Assembly (NCBI GenBank): GCA_031554725.1
Contig: JAVBUZ010000133.1
Span: forward strand, 1 to 25,055
DNA from: JAVBUZ01 sp031554725
GTDB lineage: Bacteria; Bacillota; Clostridia; Lachnospirales; Lachnospiraceae
Direction: 5' to 3'
Length of the DNA: 25,055 bases
Below, one piece after another: positions 8,057 through 16,134 of this stretch; positions within the stretch are counted from its first letter, which is position 1, and the number at the start of each line of letters is the position of its first letter. The notes beneath the pieces are model-generated. The model did no database searches. It saw nothing but the letters and a program-made list of their open reading frames with translations, and was not told the DNA's origin. The position numbers were made by a program, and so were the translations under genes.

Positions 8057-9125
8057 ATAGAAGAATTGTGTTATTTCCATAATAGCTATCTAAATTGCTC
8101 TTAAGAACAATAGGGGTTTCTAAAAAAATATGTTGTTTAGGAGGTTGCCAGCCTTCTAAAATATGTTTGGTTATAAGCTGAACAGCTTGGTAGCCTTGAC
8201 GATATGGTTGTTGGAACAAGATAACATTACACCAGCCTTCTTCTAAAGCGTTAGCTGTTTTCTCAGTAATATCATAGCCGACAATATAAATATCAGGTCT
8301 GTTTATTTCCTTAAGAGCATAGATAGCACCAAGAGTGGTAGCATAGCTTGAACAATAAACTGCGGTTATAGCTGGTGTTTGTGCTAGCAAATCAAGCAAT
8401 GCTTTTTTTGCAAGCTCTTCATTGGAATAGCATTCCGCAGAAGGATGTAAATGAATCTCTGGAAAATATAAATGCATGTATTCATATAAACCACCACAAC
8501 GCTCAAGATAAGGTGAGGTGCTTGATAGATTGTTTAAAATTGCCACATCACCTGATTTTCCGGCTACGGTAGCTAATAATTCTCCCGCTACATTTCCTGA
8601 CTGCCAAGAATTGTTACCAAGAAAGAATAAGCGTGAACTTAATGGCAGGTCTGAATGAAAGGTGATAGTAGGCTTACCATTTTCTACAAAAGAGTCAATA
8701 TAAGAAGAGGTCATATTACCTCCTACAGAATTAACAGCAAAGCCATCGAAGCCATCAATATCAATTTGAGAAAGAAATTCTCCCACCATGGCAGGTGTCT
8801 CTGCCGAATAACGAAGCTTTTCAACTTGTATGCCATAATCAAGTAGCTCCTGCGCGGCACGATCAACACCCTTTGTTACTTCGGAATAAAATTCTTCTGG
8901 CTCATATGGATATATAATGCCAATTCGTAGGGCTTTCTTTCGCCCCAGTGCACTTGCAAATTTGTTTGGACGATATCCCAATTCCTCAGCAATCTTTAGT
9001 ATATGTTGTTTACTTGCCTCACTTACGCCGCCTCTATTATTTAGAGCACGGTCTACAGTACCAATGGAGGTACCGGCTTTTTGGGCAATCATTTTTACTG
9101 TAATTCTTGTATCATTCTGGCTCAT
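8055..9125 (-). CDS. LacI-family transcriptional regulator
   Basis: The protein has 356 residues, read leftward; AAAGGGG lies about 9 bases before the ATG. Residues 8-60 are the LacI helix-turn-helix and hinge (V-K-M-I-A-Q-K-A-G-T-S-I-G-T-V-D-R-A-L-N, then G-V-S and L-G-Y-R-P-N). Residues 66-356 form a periplasmic-binding-protein-like sugar sensor (I-G-I-I-Y-P, V-N-S-V, G-Y-D-I). It is divergent from the ABC importer with 219 bases between. Two CGTTAACG palindromes in that spacer are the obvious binding sites, so it most likely represses the importer, and perhaps itself, until the transported sugar or a derivative binds. Ligand unknown. Length and domain order are normal. Confidence 0.93.
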   Translation of the reverse strand: MSQNDTRITVKMIAQKAGTSIGTVDRALNNRGGVSEASKQHILKIAEELGYRPNKFASALGRKKALRIGIIYPYEPEEFYSEVTKGVDRAAQELLDYGIQVEKLRYSAETPAMVGEFLSQIDIDGFDGFAVNSVGGNMTSSYIDSFVENGKPTITFHSDLPLSSRLFFLGNNSWQSGNVAGELLATVAGKSGDVAILNNLSSTSPYLERCGGLYEYMHLYFPEIHLHPSAECYSNEELAKKALLDLLAQTPAITAVYCSSYATTLGAIYALKEINRPDIYIVGYDITEKTANALEEGWCNVILFQQPYRQGYQAVQLITKHILEGWQPPKQHIFLETPIVLKSNLDSYYGNNTILL

Positions 9126-9158
9126 ATTCTTAGCCCCTTTACCATTCCCATTTTTTTT

Positions 9159-9187
9159 ATCATAGCAGAAATACTAGGTCTTGTACA
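9159..9187 (-). promoter_or_regulatory. Promoter of the LacI-family regulator gene
   Basis: Read on the minus strand: TGTACA (-35, 9187-9182), a 17-base spacer and TATGAT (-10, 9164-9159), preceded by an extended -10 TGC. Transcription would begin near 9152, about 26 bases before the start codon. Confidence 0.5.
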
Positions 9188-9214
9188 GTCAGAAAAGGGA
9201 TTTTAAAAATAAAA

Positions 9215-9228
9215 CGTTAACGTTAACG
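9215..9228. promoter_or_regulatory. Upstream operator O1 for the LacI-family regulator
   Basis: CGTTAACGTTAACG is a perfect 14-bp palindrome made of two overlapping CGTTAACG units. It sits between the divergent promoters, about 20 bases upstream of the importer's -35 box. The central CG-containing symmetry is typical of LacI-family sites. Confidence 0.75.
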
Positions 9229-9247
9229 AAAAATTACGTTTATAGTA

Positions 9248-9276
9248 TTGACAAACACAAAAAGCCATTATATAAT
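9248..9276 (+). promoter_or_regulatory. Consensus sigma-70/sigma-A promoter of the ABC importer operon
   Basis: TTGACA (9248-9253), exactly 17 bases, then TATAAT (9271-9276): a perfect consensus promoter. Such a strong promoter needs repression, which agrees with the flanking palindromes. The predicted start is near 9283. Confidence 0.9.
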
Positions 9277-9291
9277 CCAAAATGTAGACAG

Positions 9292-9305
9292 CGTTAACGT
9301 ACACG
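9292..9305. promoter_or_regulatory. Downstream operator O2 for the LacI-family regulator
   Basis: CGTTAACGTACACG differs from O1 at two positions and lies about 9-22 bases after the predicted transcription start. Bound repressor would block early elongation or polymerase loading. It is 77 bp from O1, compatible with loop formation. Confidence 0.72.
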
Positions 9306-9344
9306 AAAACAAACAAATAGAGATTGAGATTAAGAGGTGAGAAA

Positions 9345-10865
9345 ATGAGCGAAGAACTTTTTCGGATGGAAGGTATTTGTAAATCCTTTCCGGGAGTAAA
9401 GGCTTTAGATAATGTATCGTTTTCTGTGAATAAGGGAGAGGTACATGGGCTGGTTGGAGAAAATGGTGCTGGAAAATCTACCTTGATGAAAATAATGTCC
9501 GGCGTATACCAGGCAGATGCAGGTGAAATCTATATTGAAAATGAAAAGGTAAATATTGATTCTGTATCAAAAGCACACCAGCTAGGGATTAGTATTATCT
9601 TTCAGGAAATGACCCTTTGCAGACATCTAACGGTAGCAGACAATATTTTTGTAGGGCGTCCACCAGGAAAAGCAGGATTTGTAAATGATAAGCAAATGCA
9701 TCGTGCGGCAAAAAAGATTTTGGACGACTTAGGAATTGATATTAATACATATGCCATGGTTGGGACACTAAGTGTTGCCAAACAGCAGATGGTTGAAATT
9801 GCAAAAGCAATATCCTATAATTCCAGAATTTTGGTACTAGATGAACCCACAGCAACACTAACAGAAAGAGAAATAGCACAGCTTTTTGATATCATCCGTA
9901 ATTTGCAAAAAAAAGGGGTTGGAATGGTATACATTTCTCACCGTATGGAAGAGTTAAATCAGATTTGTGCAAGAGCCAGCGTTATTAGAGATGGTCAGTA
10001 TATTGGAACTAGAAGCTGAAAGGAAATTACCTTAGATGAACTAGTTAACATGATTGTTGGTCGTTCCTTAGAAGATAAATATCCAAAGTATCAGCGTAAA
10101 ATTGGTAGTGTAGCATTAGAGGTTAACAACTTAAAAAGAACCGGCAAATTAAATGTGGATCATTTTAATGTACGTAAGGGAGAAATCTTAGGAATTGCAG
10201 GTCTGGTTGGTGCAGGGCGTACGGAAATTATGAGATGTGTATTTGGAGCAGATCCAGCAGAAAGCATGGAAGTTAAAATTGATGGAAAGCCAGTAAGGAT
10301 AAATTCGGTTATCCAAGCAATCAATCACGGGCTTGCTTATGCCACGGAGGATAGAAAATACGACGGTTTGGCCTTAGGTCTGGACGTAGAGTACAACACG
10401 AATATGGCACATTTGAGAACATTAACCAAATTGGGTTTTGTGAATGATAAGGCAGGCAGAGAAAATGCAGAGAAATATAAGAATCTTTTAAATACAAAGA
10501 CTCCGTCTCTTAGGAAACCTTGCGGACAGTTGTCAGGGGGTAATCAGCAAAAAATTGTATTATCCAAATGGCTTTGTAACAATGCAAAAATCTTGATTGT
10601 GGATGAACCCACACGAGGAATTGATGTAGGTGCTAAATTTGAGATCTATCAGCTCTTTAATAAATTGAGTGATCAGGGCGTTGCCATTATCATGATTTCC
10701 TCAGAGTTACCAGAAATATTAGGAATGAGTGACAGGGTATTAGTAATTCATGAAGGTTCCATTAATGGAGAGCTGGAAGCAAAGAAAACCACGCAGGAGG
10801 AAATTCTTTATCTTGCGGCAGGATACAACAAGTTAGAGGGCAAAGCAGCCCCGAAAATTTCTTAG
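9345..10865 (+). pseudogene. Sugar ABC importer ATPase (RbsA/MglA-like), interrupted by an in-frame TGA
   Basis: This reads as one 506-codon frame, the usual length for a double-ATPase of ribose/galactose-type importers, but codon 225 (10017-10019) is TGA. Start ATG 9345 follows AGAGGTGAG. The N-terminal half (224 residues) has Walker A G-E-N-G-A-G-K-S-T (38-46), a signature loop L-S-V-A-K-Q-Q and Walker B L-V-L-D-E-P. The C-terminal half has the degenerate Walker A G-L-V-G-A-G-R-T-E normal for this family, L-S-G-G-N-Q-Q and I-V-D-E-P-T-R-G. The stop falls in the linker between the two nucleotide-binding domains. The next in-frame ATG is 10050 and has no good ribosome site. Both halves are otherwise undamaged, so this is a recent nonsense mutation, a sequencing error, or a functional split. 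It is the first gene of an operon with permease and binding protein. Confidence 0.88.
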
Positions 10866-10876
10866 AGGAGAATAAA

Positions 10877-11962
10877 ATGATGTCTAACAAAGTAGAAAAG
10901 GTGTTAAGTGATGAAAAAAAGAAAAATCCCCTTTTACAGATGTATGAAAACCTTGGTGTGTCTGCCAAGAGGGCAATTTTCTCATTTCTCGTTTTAGTTT
11001 TATTATTTGTATTTTTTGCGGTATTGAAGCCAGACTTATTTTTATCAGCAGGAAATATGCAAAACTTATTACAGCAAATTGTTACATATACCATTATCGG
11101 ATGCGGACTTACATTCTGTCTTGTTTGTGGAGGTAATGACTTATCTGCCGGTGCATCTATGGCGTTATCGGGAATTACCATGGTTCTTATGCTAATTCAA
11201 GGATTTCCGCTTTGGCTTTGCATATTGGTTTGCTTAGTAATGGGTATTTTAACTGGTATTATGAATGGATTTTTTATTGAGATACTTGGAGTTGTTCCTT
11301 TTGTAGCAACCTTAGGTACACAGTGGGTATACAGAGGCCTAGCAAATGCTATCGTAAATGGTGCGCCAGTGTATACCACCCAAATTCCTGATGAACAGGT
11401 ACAGAAAAGCTTTTATCAATTAGGTGGTGGACGTTTTGCTAATGGTTTACCTTATAGCGTTGTAATTGCGTTGGTTTATGCAGTGATTCTAGGTATTGTT
11501 TTAGCAAAAACGAGAATTGGACGTCAGATTTATGCTTGTGGTTCTAACCTTGAAGCTGCAAAGCTATCAGGTATTAATGCAGTAGGAACTCGTATGTTTG
11601 CTTATTGCATGAGTGGTTTTTCCGCAGCAATTTGTGGTATTTTAGTTTCTTCTCGTTTAAGCTCTGCACAGCCTACCGCAGGAACGGGCTATGAAATGGA
11701 AGCGATTGCAGCAGCTGTGCTTGGTGGTATTTCCATCGCGGGTGGTGAAGGTGCAATTATAAATACTGTAATTGGTGCATTAATGATGGGTGTTATTCGA
11801 AATGGGCTTAACCTAAACAAAGTTAATTCCTTCTGGCAACAGGTAATTATCGGTTTAATCTTAGTTATCGCGGTAGCAATGGAAGTACGTCGTCATCGCA
11901 AGAGTGGATCAACAGCTCCATCGCCATTAAAACAGTTAGTTAACAGATTCTTCAAAAGATAA
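10877..11962 (+). CDS. Sugar ABC importer permease (RbsC/MglC-like)
   Basis: The protein has 361 residues; GAGGAG lies seven bases before ATG 10877, and a second ATG follows immediately. About eight to ten hydrophobic segments occur from residue 33 to 345, after a basic cytoplasmic N-terminus. Family marks are G-N-D-L-S-A-G-A-S-M-A-L near residue 85, the G-S-N-L-E-A-A-K-L-S-G-I-N coupling loop that contacts the ATPase near residue 225, and A-V-L-G-G-I-S-I-A-G-G-E-G near residue 285 (PF02653). It forms the membrane channel, normally as a dimer, for a monosaccharide or short glycoside. It is intact, so the importer would depend on whatever ATPase activity the interrupted upstream gene still gives. 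It starts 11 bases after the ATPase stop. Confidence 0.94.
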   Translation: MMSNKVEKVLSDEKKKNPLLQMYENLGVSAKRAIFSFLVLVLLFVFFAVLKPDLFLSAGNMQNLLQQIVTYTIIGCGLTFCLVCGGNDLSAGASMALSGITMVLMLIQGFPLWLCILVCLVMGILTGIMNGFFIEILGVVPFVATLGTQWVYRGLANAIVNGAPVYTTQIPDEQVQKSFYQLGGGRFANGLPYSVVIALVYAVILGIVLAKTRIGRQIYACGSNLEAAKLSGINAVGTRMFAYCMSGFSAAICGILVSSRLSSAQPTAGTGYEMEAIAAAVLGGISIAGGEGAIINTVIGALMMGVIRNGLNLNKVNSFWQQVIIGLILVIAVAMEVRRHRKSGSTAPSPLKQLVNRFFKR

Positions 11963-12011
11963 TCTGTTTCTATAGAAAACAAACAACAAACAATATTAGG
12001 AGGGTTTATTA

Positions 12012-13079
12012 ATGAAAAGAGTAATTAGTCTTTTACTTAGTATCATGATGGTACTTGGTATGGTAGCATGCGGAAGTCAGCCAGCAAGCACAGAATCAAA
12101 AAAAGAATCAAGTCAGCAGACAGAAGCTGCAAAAACTGAAAGCACCCAAAAAGAAGTAGTATCAAATGCAGACAAAACAATTTATGTAATTGTAAAGGTT
12201 CTTGGAAACCAATACTGGTCAGTAGTACAGGCTGGTGCGGAAAAAGCTGGTGAAGATTTAGGCTGTAAGGTAGTAGTAGTTGGTACCGCAGCAGAGTCAG
12301 ATATTGAAGGCCAGGTTCGTTACCTTCAGGATGCTGTTTCTGCAAAAGCAGACGGTATTGTAATTGCACCACTTGATAGAACTGCTTTAGCAGCGCCTAT
12401 TTCCGAGCAATTCCAGTCAGGTACACCAATTGTACTAATTGACTCAAAGGTAGATGGAGAAGACTATAGCTGTGCACTTTTAACAGATAACATTGAAGCT
12501 GGTAGAATGGCAGCAGCAGAGCTAATTAAAAAACTACAGGCAAAAGGCATTTCTGAAACACAGGAAGGTAGCATTGCAATTCAAGCTGGTTCAACAGGCT
12601 CACAGGCTATTATCGATCGCTTACAGGGCTTTAATGAGTACTGGGAAGCAAATGCTCCTAAAGCTTGGAAAGTATTAAACGATGATATTAAAATCAATGA
12701 TGGTGATATCAGTAAAGCAGTAGCTTTCTGTCAGGACTTCTTAATTGCTTATCCAGACCTACTTGCTACCTTTGGACCAAATAATGGTTCTACAGTAGGC
12801 TTCGTAACAGGCCTAACAGAAGCAAGCCGTACAGACGTAACAATGATTGGCTTTGACTTCTCAGCAGAAATTGAAACCATGATTCGCGGCGAACAGTTCA
12901 ACGTATCATCTGTAGTTCAACGTCAGTACCTAATGGGATATCTAGGTGTTAAAAATGCGTTAGATCTTTCTAATGGTGCAGCAGTTGAAGAAAAAATTAT
13001 CGATACAGGTGTATTACTTGTAGATTCTGAAAACGTAGATTCAAACGAAGTACAGAGCATTATCAATCCAGGTAAATAA
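12012..13079 (+). CDS. Sugar-binding lipoprotein of the ABC importer (periplasmic-binding protein 4 type)
   Basis: The protein has 355 residues with AGGAGGG just before ATG 12012. A lipoprotein signal ends at Cys20 (M-V-A-C-G), followed by a Ser/Lys/Glu/Thr-rich tether to about residue 50 and a ribose-binding-protein-like domain (PF13407): I-Y-V-I-V-K-V-L-G-N-Q-Y-W near 56, A-D-G-I-V-I-A-P-L-D near 113, and M-I-G-F-D-F near 277. It is anchored outside the cell and delivers sugar to the permease. Being last in the operon is less usual than first. The 49-base gap after the permease contains a 12-bp palindrome (TTTCTATAGAAA, 11967-11978) that might protect or process the mRNA. Ligand not predictable by eye. 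Confidence 0.94.
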   Translation: MKRVISLLLSIMMVLGMVACGSQPASTESKKESSQQTEAAKTESTQKEVVSNADKTIYVIVKVLGNQYWSVVQAGAEKAGEDLGCKVVVVGTAAESDIEGQVRYLQDAVSAKADGIVIAPLDRTALAAPISEQFQSGTPIVLIDSKVDGEDYSCALLTDNIEAGRMAAAELIKKLQAKGISETQEGSIAIQAGSTGSQAIIDRLQGFNEYWEANAPKAWKVLNDDIKINDGDISKAVAFCQDFLIAYPDLLATFGPNNGSTVGFVTGLTEASRTDVTMIGFDFSAEIETMIRGEQFNVSSVVQRQYLMGYLGVKNALDLSNGAAVEEKIIDTGVLLVDSENVDSNEVQSIINPGK

Positions 13080-13086
13080 GAAAAGT

Positions 13087-13118
13087 GAAAGGGCCTCTCA
13101 TTTTGTAGAGGCTTTTTC
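13087..13118 (+). terminator. Intrinsic terminator of the ABC importer operon
   Basis: GCCTCT (13093-13098) pairs with AGAGGC (13107-13112) around an 8-base loop, with AAA before and TTTTT after the stem. Confidence 0.88.
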
Positions 13119-13157
13119 TAATATAAACAGGAAAAAGCAACAAAAATAATCTGTATC

Positions 13158-13187
13158 TTGTATTCTTAATGTACCTTAATTTATAAT
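13158..13187 (+). promoter_or_regulatory. Probable promoter of the two-component operon
   Basis: TATAAT (13182-13187) is a perfect -10 box; TTGTAT (13158-13163) at 18 bases is a poor -35, suggesting activator dependence or low expression. The gene starts 26 bases downstream. Confidence 0.45.
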
Positions 13188-13212
13188 AGGAATAACGTAA
13201 GGAGAAGTAACC

Positions 13213-14694
13213 ATGGGCAAAATAAAAGATTTGTGGTTTTCATTTACTCTTAAACAAAAAATTAGTTATTTTGCAACAAGCGTTATTGCGATTGTTGTTA
13301 TTTCCATTGCGTTTAATGTATTTATTGTTAATTTTTCTTTGAATGAATTTCAGCACATTTTAGATGACAATGGAAAGGCAAATGCTTTTCAGGAAGCCAT
13401 AGAAATGGAAGCTAAGGTATTTGGCGAGTATATTCGAAATAGAACGGAAGAAAATAAGCAGACGTATGAGCTAAACTGCTTAAAAACAGAAAAAGCGATT
13501 AAAGACTTGCCCTTTATCTATAAAGAGATTGGTGAGGAGCGCTATGCTAGAACATGGACGATTAAAAACAGCTACGAGAGTTATGCAGAGTATAGAAATT
13601 TATTAGTAAGTATGGAAGAATCAGAAGCAGATTATGTGGACAATCTGTATAAGGTTTATGAGATACAGGAGTATCTCCAGGTATATGCGAAGCGTTTGGT
13701 ACAGTCTACTTTGACGCAGGGAAATTTACAGTATCAGGAGAAGGTTCCCACCCTTTATAGAATCCCCTTAATTTTAATCTCCATAAGTATGGTGATGATT
13801 GTTGCGTTAGTGTATCTGACAAGACTTATGAATCAGACCATGGTATTACCGGTAGTTAAGCTTGCTCACATGTCAAGAAAAATAGCAAAAAATGAAACCG
13901 ACGGGGAAGACATTGTTGTAAAAAACAAAGATGAAATTGGCGAATTAGTTCAGGCATTTAATTTAATGCGACATTCTACGGAAAATTATATTCATACCCT
14001 AGAAGAAAAAAATAGAATGGCTGAGCTTTTACATAAAGAAGAACTTGAAAAACTAGAAGTAGAAAAGCGACTGGACTCTACACAGCTTGAGCTTTTAAAG
14101 AGCCAGATTAATCCGCATTTCCTTTTTAATACCTTAAATATGATTTGTTGTATGGCAAATTTAGAGGATGCTTCTACCACCGAGAAGATGACCAATAGCT
14201 TGGGTAATCTATTTCGCTACAACTTAAAGACAACTGGTGCAGAAGTGCTCCTGGAAAGTGAACTTAAGATTATTGAAGATTATATGTATTTACAGCAGAT
14301 GCGGTTTGGAAATCGCCTATACTATGATATCGTTTGTCAGGTGGCGGATGATTTAGTTGTAGTTCCAACCTTTATGCTTCAGCCCCTTGTGGAAAATGCC
14401 ATTATCCATGGAATTGCCAAAAAGGAGATTGGTGGCAAGGTGCTTATTCGTATTTGGCAGAAAGCAGGTTTTCTTTATATATCCGTAGTTGACACTGGAA
14501 TTGGCATGGATGAGGAAAAGCTAGAAACCTTAAAGAGTGCGCTACAGGAGCAGCTTTCCAGTGTAGTAGGAATAGGGCTTGGAAATATCTATAAACGTAT
14601 CCATATGATGTATCCAAATGGTGATATGCAGATTTATAGCAAAAAGAACTGTGCAACGGCGGTGCAAATTAGAATTCCCATGCCCCCAATTTAG
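13213..14694 (+). CDS. YesM-type sensor histidine kinase
   Basis: The protein has 493 residues; AAGGAGAAG precedes ATG 13213. Transmembrane segments lie at about 17-41 and 184-204, enclosing an extracellular sensor of about 140 residues. A HAMP-like linker follows (205-260, with D-E-I-G-E-L-V-Q-A-F-N), then a coiled region (260-296), a His_kinase domain (PF06580) with S-Q-I-N-P-H-F-L-F-N-T-L (phospho-acceptor His302), and an ATPase domain with the N box L-V-E-N-A-I-I-H-G and G boxes D-T-G-I-G-M and G-I-G-L-G-N. It autophosphorylates in response to an extracellular signal, commonly a carbohydrate in this family, and passes phosphate to the adjacent AraC-type regulator. The sensor is not a recognisable dCACHE domain by eye. 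Confidence 0.94.
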   Translation: MGKIKDLWFSFTLKQKISYFATSVIAIVVISIAFNVFIVNFSLNEFQHILDDNGKANAFQEAIEMEAKVFGEYIRNRTEENKQTYELNCLKTEKAIKDLPFIYKEIGEERYARTWTIKNSYESYAEYRNLLVSMEESEADYVDNLYKVYEIQEYLQVYAKRLVQSTLTQGNLQYQEKVPTLYRIPLILISISMVMIVALVYLTRLMNQTMVLPVVKLAHMSRKIAKNETDGEDIVVKNKDEIGELVQAFNLMRHSTENYIHTLEEKNRMAELLHKEELEKLEVEKRLDSTQLELLKSQINPHFLFNTLNMICCMANLEDASTTEKMTNSLGNLFRYNLKTTGAEVLLESELKIIEDYMYLQQMRFGNRLYYDIVCQVADDLVVVPTFMLQPLVENAIIHGIAKKEIGGKVLIRIWQKAGFLYISVVDTGIGMDEEKLETLKSALQEQLSSVVGIGLGNIYKRIHMMYPNGDMQIYSKKNCATAVQIRIPMPPI

Positions 14695-14714
14695 GAGAAG
14701 GAGAGAATGTGTAA

Positions 14715-15491
14715 ATGAATGAGAAATATCGTATACTTGTGGCCGATGATGAGTTAATTGAAAAAATGTTCTTATGCAAACTCCTAAAAAAGAATTTTGG
14801 AGATCAGTGTGAAATATTTCAGGCAGAAAATGGCCGCGAGGCTTTGGAAATATTTGAAGAAAAGGATATTCAAATAGCTATTATGGATATTGAAATGCCT
14901 GGTATTAATGGAATTGAGGCATCGGAGGAAATGAAGCGAAGAAAGCCAGGATGCTGCATTATTTTCCTGACGGCCTTTGATGAATTTTCCTATGCTAAAA
15001 AAGCCATTACAATTCATGCACTCGATTACTTGCTTAAGCCTTATAAGGAGGAAGAGCTATTTTCTGTAATAGAAGAGGCTATGCGAATTGTGCAGGCAGA
15101 AAGCAAGAATGCCAAAGTGCCAGAGGTGGAAGAGGGACTTGGACAGCAGAAGCTAATGAGTGTAAAAGAGAGTATAGAAAAATATATTCATAGCAATTAT
15201 GCCTATGATATTTCGATGCAGGATGTGGCTAAAACGCTAAGCTATTCGGAGGCTTATTTTTGCAAATTATTTAAAAATATGTTTGATATGAACTTTACAA
15301 CATATTTGGCAGGCTATCGTATTGAGAAAGCAAAAAACATGCTTAGAGCACCAAGGTGCAATGTAAAGGATATTGGAGAGGCCGTAGGTTATCCAGATTC
15401 CAATTACTTTACAAAAGTATTTAAACGAACAACAGGATTAAGTCCTAGTGAATATCGTTTGGTGATATTTGATAAAAAAGAAGAAGAGTGA
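14715..15491 (+). CDS. YesN-type response regulator with AraC DNA-binding domain
   Basis: The protein has 258 residues; GGAGAAGGAGAG lies about 8 bases before ATG 14715. Residues 5-122 are a receiver domain with the acidic pair D11-D12, phospho-acceptor D58 (I-M-D-I-E-M-P-G), T86 and K108 (L-L-K-P). Residues 150-253 are a double helix-turn-helix AraC domain (D-I-S-M-Q-D-V-A-K-T-L, Y-F-C-K-L-F-K, and the closing Y-F-T-K-V-F-K-R-T-T-G-L-S-P-S-E-Y-R). It is a transcription activator paired with the kinase 20 bases upstream. Likely targets are neighbouring sugar-use operons lacking strong -35 boxes, but no binding repeat was identified. A three-codon frame (14707-14718) overlaps the start codon and may couple translation. 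Confidence 0.94.
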   Translation: MNEKYRILVADDELIEKMFLCKLLKKNFGDQCEIFQAENGREALEIFEEKDIQIAIMDIEMPGINGIEASEEMKRRKPGCCIIFLTAFDEFSYAKKAITIHALDYLLKPYKEEELFSVIEEAMRIVQAESKNAKVPEVEEGLGQQKLMSVKESIEKYIHSNYAYDISMQDVAKTLSYSEAYFCKLFKNMFDMNFTTYLAGYRIEKAKNMLRAPRCNVKDIGEAVGYPDSNYFTKVFKRTTGLSPSEYRLVIFDKKEEE

Positions 15492-15610
15492 TAGAATAAA
15501 ATAGTTAAAATTGTTCTGCATATGTCAAGAATTTACGATGTGATTTGTGCATTATTTCCCATATAATAGAAGCATAGAAAGATGTTTTGGATGATATGGG
15601 GGTATGCAAG

Positions 15611-16090
15611 ATGTATACAGACAAGGCACTAGATTTGAATATTACGTATATTGGAAGTGACGTAGAGGGATTTGCTTGGGAGTATGTACAGGAAATTTCT
15701 AAAAGAAAAGAATTTATCGGAAATGTGACTGTGTATGACGTGGAAGGAAAGACACAGGAGCATGAGGAGCTTACCTATTCTGACATTTTAGAAGAGGCGC
15801 TATCAGAGACAGATTTCATTATTATAGCGATGCAGCCGGACTTAACTGGAAATCTTATGCAGAAACTGGCTAAGCTTAGTGAAATAGCAACAAGCATTAA
15901 GGAATACTGTCCGAAGGCGTGGGTGATTAACTACACAAATCCTATGAATTCAAGCTTACAGAGACTATATGAAGGTTATCCAGGAATTAAGGTTTTGGGA
16001 TGCTGCCAGGAAGTTTTTGGAAATCAAAATCTGTGGGATCTTATGCTAGAAAAAAGTATGGCAAAATTAAGAGAGTGCAAGGTTTCTTAA
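15611..16090 (+). pseudogene. Truncated GH4-family glycosidase remnant (NAD-binding N-terminal part)
   Basis: There are 159 codons from ATG 15611, eight bases after GGGGG; TATAAT at 15562-15567 may be its -10 box. GH4 enzymes are NAD+- and metal-dependent glycosidases of about 430-480 residues. Here I-T-Y-I-G-S starts the Rossmann fold, E-A-L-S-E-T-D-F-I-I-I-A is the second strand, and W-V-I-N-Y-T-N-P-M and I-K-V-L-G-C-C-Q-E-V-F-G match conserved GH4 blocks. But the spacing between blocks is much shorter than I expect, so internal segments look deleted in frame. The usual Cys-His metal motif reads Cys-Gln, and the whole C-terminal half is gone. It cannot be a working GH4 enzyme. The open frame could still make a small Rossmann protein, but decay is more likely. 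Confidence 0.7.
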
Positions 16091-16134
16091 TAAAGAAAAG
16101 ATACGTTGCTATCATGGAGGCAAGGCATAGCAAA

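Noticed and set aside
9215..9228. CcpA catabolite-response (cre) site
   Set aside because: The palindrome lacks the TG...CA ends of the cre consensus and fits a dedicated LacI-family operator better, given the adjacent regulator and second copy.
10762..11181. A 139-codon minus-strand open frame opposite the ATPase/permease junction
   Set aside because: It is antisense to two well-recognised genes and has no ribosome site or recognisable domain. It is a shadow frame.
11939..11944. GTTAAC at the end of the permease gene (and at 10044-10049) as extra operators
   Set aside because: They lack the flanking CG of CGTTAACG and lie inside coding sequence.
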